Below are positions 34,456 through 44,357 of a stretch of DNA of 64,000 nt, in pieces. Within the stretch, counting starts at the first letter, position 1; the number at the start of each line of letters is the position of its first letter. The stretch is taken from NCBI GenBank assembly GCA_021234155.1, contig JAJEKV010000024.1:13492913-13556912 (forward strand), given 5' to 3'. Under the pieces are notes generated by a model. It had not been told where the DNA came from and searched no databases. It saw nothing but the letters and a program-made list of their open reading frames with translations. A program made the translations under genes and the position numbers. The DNA comes from Isoetes taiwanensis (Eukaryota; Streptophyta; Lycopodiopsida; Isoetales; Isoetaceae).

Positions 34456-35344
34456 TTAGCCCTGTAATTCTTCCATTTGAGCGGGGTCCCTTTCTAGCAC
34501 TCCATGTAATGCTTCCAATTCATTCTTCTTCTCAACTTGATGATCATCCACCTTTTCAATAAGGCTCTCTAATTTCCTGCAATAGAATTTCTCCGCATCA
34601 AGTCCACGCATCAAGTCCTCAATTCTTTTCTTATCGAATCGGACTTTTCTACTTTGGATTCCAAAAATTGATCTCGACACGCAACTTTGCTTATGTCTTC
34701 TCTGCTTGCTTCGATCCACGGCAATATCTCTCTCATTCACATGTCTGTTTAGGGTGATCTTGCTTGCAATGTCTGCCAGATCTTTCTTGCACAATTCAAA
34801 TTCACCCTCCAACCTATTCACTTCTTCATCCAAGACCCTAACATTAAACATTAAGCTACCTCTGTTTAGCAAAGGAACAGCACTTGCACGAGAGTAAACA
34901 CATTGCATTACTTGGCTTCAATGGTGTGGGATTTGGTGTGGTTCTTCTAACTGCTTTGCACTGGAGAATTTTGTTTTGGCCGAGGGAATGTTTTGGTTCG
35001 AGCTTAACTAGCTTCCTTGGGTACCTGTCAACTTGTTCTTTAAATGAAACCCAGTTTATCTTGTGTTCGTCCGGGTTAAGAGCTGCTCGACTACAATTCT
35101 CCCAAGTAAATGCAAAGGCAAATTTCTTCCTGAGCTCATTGTTCGCCAGACCATGAGGATAAAGCTCTGAGATAAGAAAATCTAGCAGTTCTTTTAAATG
35201 AGGCTTCACATAAAATTTCTTAATTTTACCGTCAGTGAAGCCATGATTCCAGACTGATTCCCAATCCTCGTCAGTAATTTGATCCTCCAACCATTTAATC
35301 CATTTCTGCGGTACCATTCCTTCGTCAGAAAGCTTCATCGCCAT
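34456..35344 (-). pseudogene. N-terminal and coiled-coil part of the transposon's minus-strand gene
   Basis: Starts just inside the right terminus with MAMKLSDEGMVPQKWIKWLE (35344), a compact domain of ~130 residues (EDWESVWNHGFTDGKIKKFY, LLDFLISELYPHGLANNELR, FKEQVDRYPRKLVKLEPKHS) that I do not recognise. A second frame (34908-34456) is strongly heptad-like (LDEEVNRLEGEFELCKKDL, VRFDKKRIEDLMRGLDAEKF, ESLIEKVDDHQVEKKNELEA) and ends at 34456. It may join the phosphatase domain downstream as one protein. The start about 135 bases from the transposon end suggests the terminus supplies its promoter. Confidence 0.55.
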
Positions 35345-35463
35345 CGCCAGAGGTAGTTATGGCGCCAAAATTCTGATTCCGGAGCTAACCGAAATGTGAA
35401 CCGAAAAAGTTTGCTTTTGCTTTGCTTTTTGCTTTGCTTTTTCGCGTTTTTTTGTACCCGACT

Positions 35464-35479
35464 AGTGATTTTATACCCC
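35464..35479 (-). repeat. Right terminal inverted repeat of the 7.4 kb transposon
   Basis: AGTGATTTTATACCCC, the exact reverse complement of 28051-28066, followed by ATG, which resumes the interrupted integrase frame. Confidence 0.9.
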
Positions 35480-36557
35480 ATGGTTCTGCGTCGATGTGTT
35501 CTCCCTCATGAAGTGCCCGAAATTTTTCGACAAGCCTATGAAGGCCTGGGTGGTGGTCATTTCAATGGTGACACTATAGCATGCAAAATTCTTCTCGCAG
35601 GCTCTACCTTTGACGCCAGTTGCCACTCCGCTACCCTTCAGCAAGTGGGGCATGGACTTTGTGGGGCCCATGGATCCTCCTGCGCGGCACACCCGTGCCC
35701 GCTATATTTTGGTTCTCACGGATTATGCCACGAAGTGGGCGGAGACCTGTACACTTCCTGACAACACTGCTGCCAGTACGATCAAAGTCCTTTACACGCA
35801 TATCATCCCGCGTTTCGGTTGTCCCACAGAACTCGTCAGTAATCGCAGAGTTCATTTTGTCAATCACACCATCAAGGAGCTGACGGATTACTTGCATATC
35901 CATCACAGAAAAAGCACACCTTACTATCCTCAAGGGAATGGTTTGGCTGAAAGCACTAATAAGACTCTCATTACTATTCTGAAGAATATATATGATGCTT
36001 CTCGCATGGATTGGCAAGACAAATTACCTAATGTTCTCTGGGCTTACAACACAAGCTTTAAAATTGCTACTGGCCATACTCCTTTCAAGCTGGGTTATGG
36101 CCAAGAGGCTCTCATGCCTTTTGAATATGTTCTTCCAGCTCTTTGTTTTCAATTGGCCACAATGTATAATCCACCTGCAGCACTTCAAGAACGACTTTAT
36201 CAACTAGAACAGTTAGATGAATTTCGCAGAGATGCTTATCTTCGTGTCCTTACTGGGAAACAATTGAGAAAATTTTGGCATGACAAACATCTCAAAGCAA
36301 AGACCTTCAAAGAAGGAGATTTGGCTCTACTTTATGACTCCAGATACAAAACTTTTTCAGGCAAATTAAAGTTTCGGTGGCTTGGTCCTTATCAGATTCT
36401 TTAAGTTGTGCAACCAAGTGTTTTCAAACTCGCGTAGTTAGATGGCACACCATTATCTACTCTAGTTAATGGCTTTCGCCTCAAAAAATTTCACACAGAT
36501 GAAACGATAGTTCATTCAGACAACCAGGATGATTATTCAGATTCTGCACAAAGTGAG
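35480..36557 (+). pseudogene. Tat-like integrase, main part
   Basis: Resumes with VLRRCVLPHEVPEIFRQAYE and GGHFNGDTIACKILLAG (zinc-finger part, frame shift near 35605). The catalytic core follows at 35610-36404: FSKWGMDFVGPMDPP (first D), ELVSNRRVHFVNHTIKEL (the second catalytic D of the usual SDRG is N here) and PQGNGLAESTNKTL (E). The C-terminal part FWHDKHLKAKTFKEGDLALL and FRWLGPYQIL has no chromodomain. Weak coding continues to the stop at 36557. The mutated D and frame breaks make it inactive. Confidence 0.88.
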
Positions 36558-37380
36558 TAGAAGACTATTTATATTATATATCGCGAGAAAAACAAAATGT
36601 ACGGGCCGAGCCCTATATACAAAATCCTACATTAAAGGGGTCCCCTACTCCAGGTTTGGAGCAGAGGTCACACGGAGGATGTGGTAGAAGCACTGCTCGT
36701 GGTCCCAGCGCAGGTGAATGACCACTCCATGGGGTTGGTCAGTGGGTCGGGGTGCTCAGCCATTCCGGCACACCACCCGTCCACGGAGATGCCGCGGTTC
36801 CGCAGCTTCCAGAGGTCCAGAGCGTTCATCTTTGCAGTGATCCTCTCGTTGCAGTTCCGGGGCTGTCCATCATCGCCAACTGGTGTCTTCGGTTCGCCCA
36901 CTGCTCGCTTTATATAGCCATACTGCTCAAAGTCTTGCCGACATGGACCAATCACATTTTAGCTAACGTGATTGCATGCAACGCACCTTCTAATTCAAGA
37001 TTCCCTTATTTGGCCGCAAATCTAGTCATGGTACAATCTGCCACCCATTTTTATGATGTCCAACTCTCGAGTTGCCTGTATTAATTGTTATTCCTTCATC
37101 CTACGCCTGTCTGCCATTATTACTCGTACCTTCACCAAGCTGTCACATCCTACCATTCATCGTTGTTCATCTCCACCGTTCCTTTACTCTTCCTTTACCG
37201 CTTGGGGACTTAGCCAAATTTTTGCCTCCCAATCATCTCTTTCAGATCTGCTGCCATCTGGCACCATCAACGGCTCAGCTTCCACTCCTCAAATACCTTT
37301 CCTAAACAGCCGCGCGCCCTAAAACTTTCCGCATCTCCTTCGTTCTCCGTCCTCCGCTTTCTTCCTCTTTGATCATCGCC
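36558..37380. other. Unassigned spacer 3' of integrase
   Basis: It holds a 95-codon minus-strand frame at 36668-36955 (KMNALDLWKLRNRGISVDGW, ending MEWSFTCAGTT...) with no family I can name, and otherwise nothing clear. In Tat/Athila elements a non-coding spacer separates pol from the extra ORF, which fits. Confidence 0.4.
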
Positions 37381-38050
37381 ATGGCTGCTTCCCCTAAGTT
37401 CCCTACCCTTCAAGTTACTGTCCCCAGGGATCCGACTCTTTTTGAGTTGGTGGTTTTTTCCACTTCTACTCTTCCAGATCCTTTGGAGGGCGCAAGTCGA
37501 GAAGTTGCAGAACGCACAGGGTTGTTTGATTCTCCCGACAAGAACCCCCTGCTCCAAATCCATTTCAATTCAGGTAGTTTGTCGCTCATCTAGTTAAGAT
37601 CCACGAAGGTTATCTAACAGAGATTGATCAGACTCGTATCCTCCTCACTCCGGCTGTTCTGGCACAGGTATTCCAATTGCCTATCCGCACCCCTTCTTTA
37701 AATTGGGCTGCTTTACAGGATCAGGATTTCACCAAGTATGGTCAAACTCCTTATGCGGCCACCACTCACAAGCTCACCAATATCGCCAAACCCCATGAAG
37801 GCTTTGTGAAGTTTTTGTGGCCCAAGTTCTATGGGTACTCCATCAAGAACACCCACATCAACAAATAATTCTTTCATGCTGCTATCATGGCCATTCACTC
37901 TCCACATCCCATTGATTGGCCCCAGATTTTGTTCCATTCGGTTGTGTTATGAAGTTGATCGCATCCGGCACTCTCTCGCCTCAGGTCTGGAATCTGCCAT
38001 GGGTGCTCATACGCAAGCCATCATAAATCATTGTCTTCCAGCTCCTAGTC
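37381..38050 (+). pseudogene. Extra 3' ORF of the Tat-like element
   Basis: ATG at 37381: MAASPKFPTLQVTVPRDPTL, then (shift near 37573) VKIHEGYLTEIDQTRILLTP, LAQVFQLPIRTPSLNWAALQ, KPHEGFVKFLWPKFYGYSIK and MAIHSPHPIDWPQILFHSVV. Stops at 37594, 37868 and 37950 break it. The style (W-rich, no membrane segment, 3' of integrase) resembles the 'putative plant transposon protein' ORFs of Tat/Athila elements. Function unknown. Its end is replaced by LINE sequence at about 38050. Confidence 0.55.
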
Positions 38051-39582
38051 AAGCCTTCTCGCAATGCTTTATTGAACAATGTCGTGAGAACAGGCACCAG
38101 TAGAGGCCCAGCCCATTTCAGAAGTTCTGCCTGCATGCCATCTAAATCTGCGCCTTCCCATTAGCTAGACGTTGTAGGCCCATGATGACATCCCCCTCTG
38201 TGATAACCAGAGCCATGCCGATCTGTGGAGGGACTGGTGCCCGGCCCCCGAGCGGGTCGTACACCTGTTTCAAGTACTGTACCCATTGCTCTGAGGTGAT
38301 GTTCCCTGTGGGCTGTGCAGGCTTGCTCAAGACCCTTCTCCAGAATGTCCTGGGGTGCCGGTCTAGGAGACCAAACATCTGTTGCTGATGCTCTGCGAGG
38401 TATCTGGTCTTCTTGTTCTTGAGAAAGGAGCGGTATTGGCTGATGGCCTGTGGGCGGGAGATGGGATCAGTGACTTGCCGGAGTGTGCGTTTGAGCTCCC
38501 GACACTCATCATCAAACCATCTGTTGCGTGGGAAGGTGGTAGTGCCTGAGGTTCGCCGTGAACGGCCTCTCCCAAAGCATCTTTCCGTAGCCGTCAGAAG
38601 CAGGTGAGTCAGCTGAGCAGATTGCTCTTGAAGTGTGGGGAGTTGCAGCAGTCCCGCCAGATCATGCTCAAGCAGCTGAGCATAGGTCCCTGCACGGTCG
38701 TAGTCAGTAGGCCTTTTGGGGCACCCGGTGTGTTGGCGGTGGGTGCAGGGGAGCCTCCCAATGGAGATGCATGAACATGGGCGGTGGTCGAGTCTACTTC
38801 CTGCGTCAGTGTGTATGCGTCGATGGAAAAATGAGTAACCAGGTGCAGATCCCATTCCTCAACCAGCAGATAATCCACCACACTAGAGCCGCCCCCTTGG
38901 TTCTCCTGTCTACAAGTGCAGCAGCTGGAAGACGGCCATTGTGCCAACCCATTACAAATAACCAGGTCAAAGATACTACCCAGCAACAACAACTGCCTGC
39001 CATAGCGCGAAATATGGCTGTCGTCTGATATCCTTGACCAAGCCACCTCTGCGGGGTTCAACTGCAAGACGTCCTCTGCCAGGGGCTCAAATTTTGGAAC
39101 CTGCTTGGCCTCTGTGCGTGCATTAAAGTCGCCAAGCAACATAACCCTGCCCAACTGTTTGTGCTGCTGTATGTCATCATATAGATCGACATAGGGCTCC
39201 AATCGATCCACATCCGAATGAGTGTTATAAAAGTTGCTCTCGGCATGTGGAAAGTAGCATGCTGCTATGAGGAGAGTGTAAAAGCCTTTGTCATCTTGCC
39301 GCGCACCCACAAGTAGCGATTGTACGCAGTCACGTTTTTGTGCAACGAGATTGAGTGCCTCAAGGTTGCACGGTAGTAGCAGGCAACCCCGCCATGCCCT
39401 CGCTTGCCTGTGCACTCATTGAACACCGAGAAATGCAGATAGCCTAGGAGGTCCGGTAGTCTGTGCCCTGCATGCTCCCATGTTTCCATGAGGAAAATGA
39501 GATCCATATCTGGTGCAATAGAGTTGAGACTCTCGCCTTTACGCGGGGAAGCCCGGCGGTTCAAGACACCATCAGGAGGCAC
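38050..39582 (-). pseudogene. Second LINE: endonuclease and start of RT
   Basis: Transcribed leftward. Endonuclease: DMDLIFLMETWEHAGHRLPD (39582-39265), GGVACYYRATL, CYFPHAESNFYNTHSD, LGRVMLLGDFNARTEAKQ (catalytic GDFN, ~39125), QGGGSSVVDYLLVEEW (SxxDY) and LHLVTHFSID. The linker at 38855-38142 contains RNRWFDDECRELKRTLRQV and PRTFWRRVLSKPAQP, followed by the first RT element VIMGLQRLANGKAQ. The RT palm is missing: the sequence runs out at about 38050 against the Tat-like element. Frame shifts near 39300, 38840 and 38600. This EN lineage differs from the LINE at 15938-21597; I associate its look with seedless plants. Confidence 0.8.
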
Positions 39583-40340
39583 AATTCCTATCTGTTAGCA
39601 TTCGACGTGGACGCTTGATGATCTGCCCGGTTGCGAGGCGATGTGTGCAGCGCTGGCGGCGATCGGGCCCAATGAGGCGAGGTTGTGCGGTAGAATGCTG
39701 GCGGCGGCGGAAAGCAGGCGGGGCTTGGTGGCGGCGGGGCGCGTTCGGCGACCTCGGCGAGGGCCGGCCTGAAAATGGCGGCGGCCCCCGGGCGAGGCAC
39801 GCCCCCTCGGCCGGGCGTCCACGACTGGGCATTTGCTCCGGCCGGGACTCACATTGCATCGGGGTGAGATCACGGTGCGACATCTGAGAGCAGTCCCGCC
39901 GGTTGCCTACTCTGACGGCGGGATGGCCTCTCCGCGTACTTCATGTATGCGCGTGAAGGTGACAGCGTCGCGGGCGTCTGTCGCGTTGAATCCCAAGGCG
40001 GCTTGCTCTAGCAATGTGTACCGCGTGATCCGGGGAATGTCATTGAGATAGGATCTCATCTAAATCGCTTGGCGAGATCCTCTCACGCCTCCTCCGAGAG
40101 TCAACGCACCACCACATTACGACGTCGTCAGCTCACGCTCTGGCGCTGCTCGAGTGGGGCAACATTATTTGTCCCCAGCGGTGGCGCTGTTGGCTGGGTG
40201 TGTGGGCTGCTCGGGCGAGGGTGGTGTGGTGTCGCGAGATGGAGGGAGGTGGTGGTGTCAATGCGCTTTGTTTGGCGACACTGGGGCGTGTGGGGCACGC
40301 GGCGCTTGGCTGCGTCCCGTGTTTGCGGCCTCTGGCGCAC
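39583..40340 (-). other. GC-rich 5' region of the second LINE
   Basis: Strikingly GC-rich compared with its AT-rich surroundings. Proline/arginine-rich frames on the minus strand (RGRPAEGACLARGPPPFSGR) are compositional. As it directly precedes the endonuclease on the transcribed strand, it is best read as LINE 5' UTR or ORF1 remnant with promoter. No zinc knuckle or RRM is visible. The upstream limit is set where composition drops. Confidence 0.45.
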
Positions 40341-41226
40341 GAGTCGGGAGCCTAGCTCCTGTTGGAATCATAGAAAAAGGGTAACTCTTGGTGAAAATAG
40401 AAGATCTAAAAAATCTGCTCACCTCCAATCAACTTATTGCATTGATTTTTGCACTGGCCACTGCTTGTAGGCATCCAAAAAGGTCACAGTTCTTGGTACG
40501 TTCTTACAGGCATCTTTGCTCTCCGAAAGCATCCAGGTCCTGGATCTTGCATTTCAAAACTTAATAGTTGATCTAATTCTTGCATCAGGGCAAGCAATCG
40601 CAGGCAAGCACCATAATCCCTTTTCGATGCACAAATCTAACGGAAAGCAAGTCTAGCAACACACCATAGCGAGTTTAGGTGAAGAAAATCTAGCAACACG
40701 CCAGAGTATGTATGGAATCCTGATATATTATCTGCATCTCAATGAATTGATAATGGATGCCATAACAAACACCTTTTTCTTGCAATCTATTTCATTTATT
40801 TGGTATTTCCTCAGACTATTAACGTAGAAGAAGAGCATAATGAAGGAACAAATGAATAAACGTTACCACTTCCTTCTGACCCTAGTTTGATTTACTGCAG
40901 TGCAGCATGATCCCTTGTATGAAGCCCATGCCCATCTGAAACTCCACTATCTCCCTTTATAGCCTGAAGACATTGTTTTGAGTAAAGCTCCCTATCCTTC
41001 AAATCAAATCAGTGCAGAAAATCATTAAGGGCTGGCAGTTTTACCTGGAATTGAAGAACTATTGATAAAATATCATAGCTTTAAGGATTCGAAGATATTG
41101 CATGAACTAAGCTGCATATTAGGTATAGATGCTAAACCCAGGAAACATATGCAAGAATAGACTACCACATCTAGATAAAAGTCTACGGCTGAGTAACATA
41201 CTTATAAATTATTGCAGTCTATTCCC
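40341..41226. other. Non-coding flank of the chromodomain element
   Basis: AT-rich DNA with no reading frame or RNA gene that I recognise. It ends at ...gtctattccc against the LTR start at 41227, so its last five bases (ttccc) should be half of the element's target duplication. The other half is outside the window. Confidence 0.5.
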
Positions 41227-42846
41227 TGTGACGCTCCCTGAATATATAAGACCCCCGGCCGTATACATACGGGGACTTTTCCCTCCCATGGCGACCATCT
41301 CGCCGTGAGCAGGGCCCTCCGTCTATCCCGGGCCATCTATCGAGAGATGCCCGAGTGAAGGACACAGAGGTGTCATTTGGCCCACGCCTTCAATGGGCCT
41401 CCTAAGTCGCGGAAGCGTGAATACATGTTAGCACACAACATAAATCATATACATATATATAAATAACCACCACGAAGGGTGGCACATCCATCCAAGTACC
41501 AACGGCAGAGAATATACATCTAACCCTAAGGAAAACACCCCAACCCCAGGTTCTACCCCGGTTCAGACTCCTGTGAGGATAGACTGACGGCTCGGTCCTA
41601 AGAGATCAGCAGACAGAGGTATAACCTGGCGTTGGCTGGCATAGAACATCGGCTAGGGTTGTCCACTCCATCCGCCCCTCCTGTGCACACTTTGCAGATG
41701 AGTCAAATCATGCTATGGCGTCACTATAGCCTCCGGATCTGCTTGAGACTCAGGTATCACCCGCCGAGCCTACTACGGGGTTCATGAAGCCCGTCCAGAT
41801 GGCGGGTGGGGGAAGCGTCCCCTTCCGGGATCCACGGTGGTTCCATGGGTGGACTAGAGAATACGTGCGCATCGGCGACCCCGCATCCGTGCGACTTACT
41901 GCGCCCTAAATCTACTCAAAGTACGGGATGCCCCATGCGAGTCACACCTCTGTACCCGAGGGAGTGTCGGACCCATACCGGGCTGGATGGTGCCTAGCTC
42001 AGCTCCTTTGGCGGTATTAGGCCTAGTCCTTTGTAGGAGTCTCGGCTGACCTTTTTATGTTCGTGCAAGACCCCACTCCCACTTCTGCTTTGTGTCCCTT
42101 GTTTGGTGCTAAGTCACTCCATAGCATCCCGACTTCGGTGGTCTCTTGTACCTGAGGGCGCAACTAGCGGAAAATACGAGGGATCAACCTAGGAGTATAC
42201 TACTAACATGGCTCGGAGGTCTCTACCCCCCCTTATCCACCCCCCATTTCGAGTAAAACTATGCAAAGAACTATCAATCCATCCTTTACGAGCAAGACCA
42301 GAATCAGAAATAAAGAGAACTCACCTTTACAATCAAGGGTTAGTTCGTACAAGTAAAACATAGAGAGAGCAGAGAAACAAACACAACCAGTGCCCAACAG
42401 GGGCGCTACCCTAGAATTCCCAAGCTATACTAGCCACCCAACTGAGTTCCTGCTGGACCCGTTGTCATTTGGTGCTTCCATCTTCCTTGGTCTTGGTACT
42501 CAGCTCCAGCTACACAGGTATAAGTGCTTGACAAAGGTGGCGCTCAGCTTGGTAAAGGTAGGGCTTCGGTTCTGCGCTCCTACAGGGGACGATTTTGGGG
42601 AGGCAATTAGGGTTAGGGATCAAGTTGATGGCTTAATTTGGAAGTCCCCATGCTGGCCAATCGATTTAGGCCAGGTGGCGCCATCCCAAAGCATTTATTA
42701 GCCTAATTAATCCATTTGATATTGGTCAACCCCCTAGGTTACAATACCCCATGGTGGCGTACCTTTAATGGGTGACGTGTTGGTATATTTATACGTATAC
42801 CGTATAAATATGTTACGTATACCATATAAATACGTGGAACGTCACA
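41227..42846 (-). repeat. 3' LTR of the chromodomain element
   Basis: 1620 bases from TGTGACGCTCCC to ...GTGGAACGTCACA, with TG/CA ends and TGTGACG/CGTCACA terminal inverted repeats. It contains the uninterrupted site of the CACTA insertion seen in the partner LTR (atctcgccgtgagcagggcc near 41306). Divergence from the 5' copy is visible but modest, including many small indels. Confidence 0.92.
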
Positions 42847-42859
42847 TTCTCCCCTCCTT
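42847..42859 (-). promoter_or_regulatory. Polypurine tract of the chromodomain element
   Basis: On the minus strand AAGGAGGGGAGAA directly precedes the LTR start TGTGACG. It defines the element's orientation. The 3' untranslated region between here and the chromodomain stop (42860-43388) shows no gene. Confidence 0.85.
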
Positions 42860-43388
42860 AAAAACAATGTTGTCCCCAACATTGGGGTTAGTTAATCAGG
42901 GACAGTTACTTGAAAAAACTGAAATAGAAAATAACTCATTATTTCGGAGAGTAATACATTGAAGTTGAAAATATAACATTGAAAATATAACAAAGTGTAA
43001 GCACCAAGGTGCATTTTACAACTTATGAACAAAAAGAAAGTTTAAGGACTAAAGTCCCATTTCAAAACATGATGAACAACGAAAATTGACACATGTAGAC
43101 AAAACGGATCTGGAAAAATCGGGTCATCAGCAACCCTCTATAGATGGGCAGTTCACGAACTACTCACTGGCCTGCACATGTCAATATATGAGTATATATT
43201 CAATAATATAATTAGATTGTGGTTGAAGGGACCACCCCCTATAAATAAAAGAAAACCCTATCTACAAGGGAACCTATCATGACTATAGTTTGCAATTCAT
43301 TGCGGCATAAGGAATGGCCAAGTTCCCATTATAGCCGAGATGAACGCAGCCTATCAACTACATGCCTTCGAAGCAATTCGTGGTCATG

Positions 43389-43733
43389 TCACTGGCCTTC
43401 AACGTCGGGAGCAGGATTGATAGCATCGTTGATGGTGCGGCCCTGAGATTCCCGCATGAAGTCCGGATAGCGCTTCTTAAGGTCTATCTTCATCACCCAG
43501 GTAGCATCCTCAACTGGTAAGTGTTTCCACTTAACCAAGTATTGCAACATTTGAGTCCTTCTAGTTTGTTTATAAGCTCGATCAAGAAGAGCTTCAGGCA
43601 CTATCTCCAGGTGCTCCTCTGTCATTTCTAGGAGGGTTGGGGTATCCAAAACCTCCTCTAGATCAGGGGTGTGTTGTTTCAGAAGACTCACGTGAAAGAC
43701 CTTGTGGATCTTCAAGCGGGGTGGCAAATCCAA
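43389..43733 (-). pseudogene. Integrase C-terminus with chromodomain
   Basis: LPPRLKIHKVFHVSLLKQH is the conserved pre-chromodomain motif. It is followed by EIVPEALLDRAYKQTRRTQM, QYLVKWKHLPVEDATW and KRYPDF, a chromodomain with the W of the aromatic cage and the E-x-x-TW motif. Such domains direct chromovirus integration to chromatin with modified histone H3 (established for related families). A stop at 43741-43743 separates it from the integrase core. Confidence 0.88.
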
Positions 43734-43742
43734 GCGATATGC

Positions 43743-44357
43743 CTATTCTCCAACGCGTTCAATGATTCTGAACGGCCCAGCCCATCTGGGTGCCAACTTC
43801 TTGCAGTTATCAATTTTGAGCTTGGCTTGTTTCACTTTAATCTTAAGCCAGACTGATTCGCCCACCTGGAAGACTCGTGGGGTTCTATGCTTATCCGCTA
43901 CACTCTTCTGACGACTGCGTGCAGCTAGCAAGTAACCACGAACTTCTTCAACCAAAGCTTGCATTTCCAAGAGGAGTTGTTGAGAAACCTCCACTTTAGA
44001 AACAGGGTTGTGCCATGTGTCGGGAGTAAGACATTGATAACCATAATTTATCATAAAGGGAGACATTCTGGAAGACTCCTGCTTCATGCTGTTATAGGCA
44101 AATTCGACCAGATAAATATAGTCAGCCCATTGAGATTGCTTACTCCACACATAACTTCGTAGCATATCCTCTATAATACGATTGGTACGTTCTGTCTGAC
44201 CATCTGTCTGAGGATGATATGCTATACTCATAGCAAGCTTGGTCTGGATGGTGGCGAAGAAATCTTTCCAGAATGCACTTACAAATTTGGGATCCCTATC
44301 GGATACAATAATTCGTGGCATTCCGTGCAACCTGAAGATTTCCTTTGCAAATAGCAA
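43743..44357 (-). pseudogene. Integrase core, second half, of the chromodomain element
   Basis: Contains [20 protein letters not shown] (second catalytic D), AYHPQTDGQTERTNRIIEDM (catalytic E), EFAYNSMKQESSRMSPF and GESVWLKIKVKQAKLKIDNC. One frameshift near 44357 separates it from the part with the first D ([10 protein letters not shown], at about 44480). All three DDE residues are present across the break. Confidence 0.9.

Larger units (their letters stand above)
28051..35479. mobile_element. 7.4 kb TIR DNA transposon of uncertain superfamily
   Basis: Left end GGGGTATAAAATCACTCGTGG and right end (reverse complement) GGGGTATAAAATCACTAGTCGG give a ~16-base near-terminal inverted repeat. Flanking AT (28049-28050 and 35480-35481), or ATG if the first G is counted as flank, is the target duplication; removing the insert plus one copy restores the integrase frame exactly. 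Both subterminal regions are rich in ttgcttt motifs. Contents: a degenerate plus-strand transposase (28196-32130) and minus-strand coiled-coil and phosphatase coding segments (32838-35344). A short TSD of 2-3 bases would fit PIF/Harbinger-, ISL2EU- or Chapaev-like groups. I cannot choose among them. Confidence 0.85.
22600..38050 (+). mobile_element. Tat/Athila-like Ty3 retrotransposon, multiply interrupted
   Basis: Plus-strand order: LTR end and primer site (~22946-22966), gag (22995-25546), protease (25565-26380), RT and RNase H (26381-27892), integrase (27893-28050 then 35480-36557), and a further ORF (37381-38050). Integrase lacks a chromodomain and an extra ORF follows pol, as in Tat/Athila elements. 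A MITE (24821-25079) and a 7.4 kb TIR transposon (28051-35479) are inserted. Many stops and shifts show it is old. The 5' LTR edge and the 3' LTR were not resolved; the right end is broken by the LINE at about 38050. Confidence 0.8.

Noticed and set aside
39588-39883. Proline-rich protein encoded on the minus strand in the GC-rich block
   Set aside because: All three minus frames are open there and equally proline/arginine-rich, which is a composition effect.
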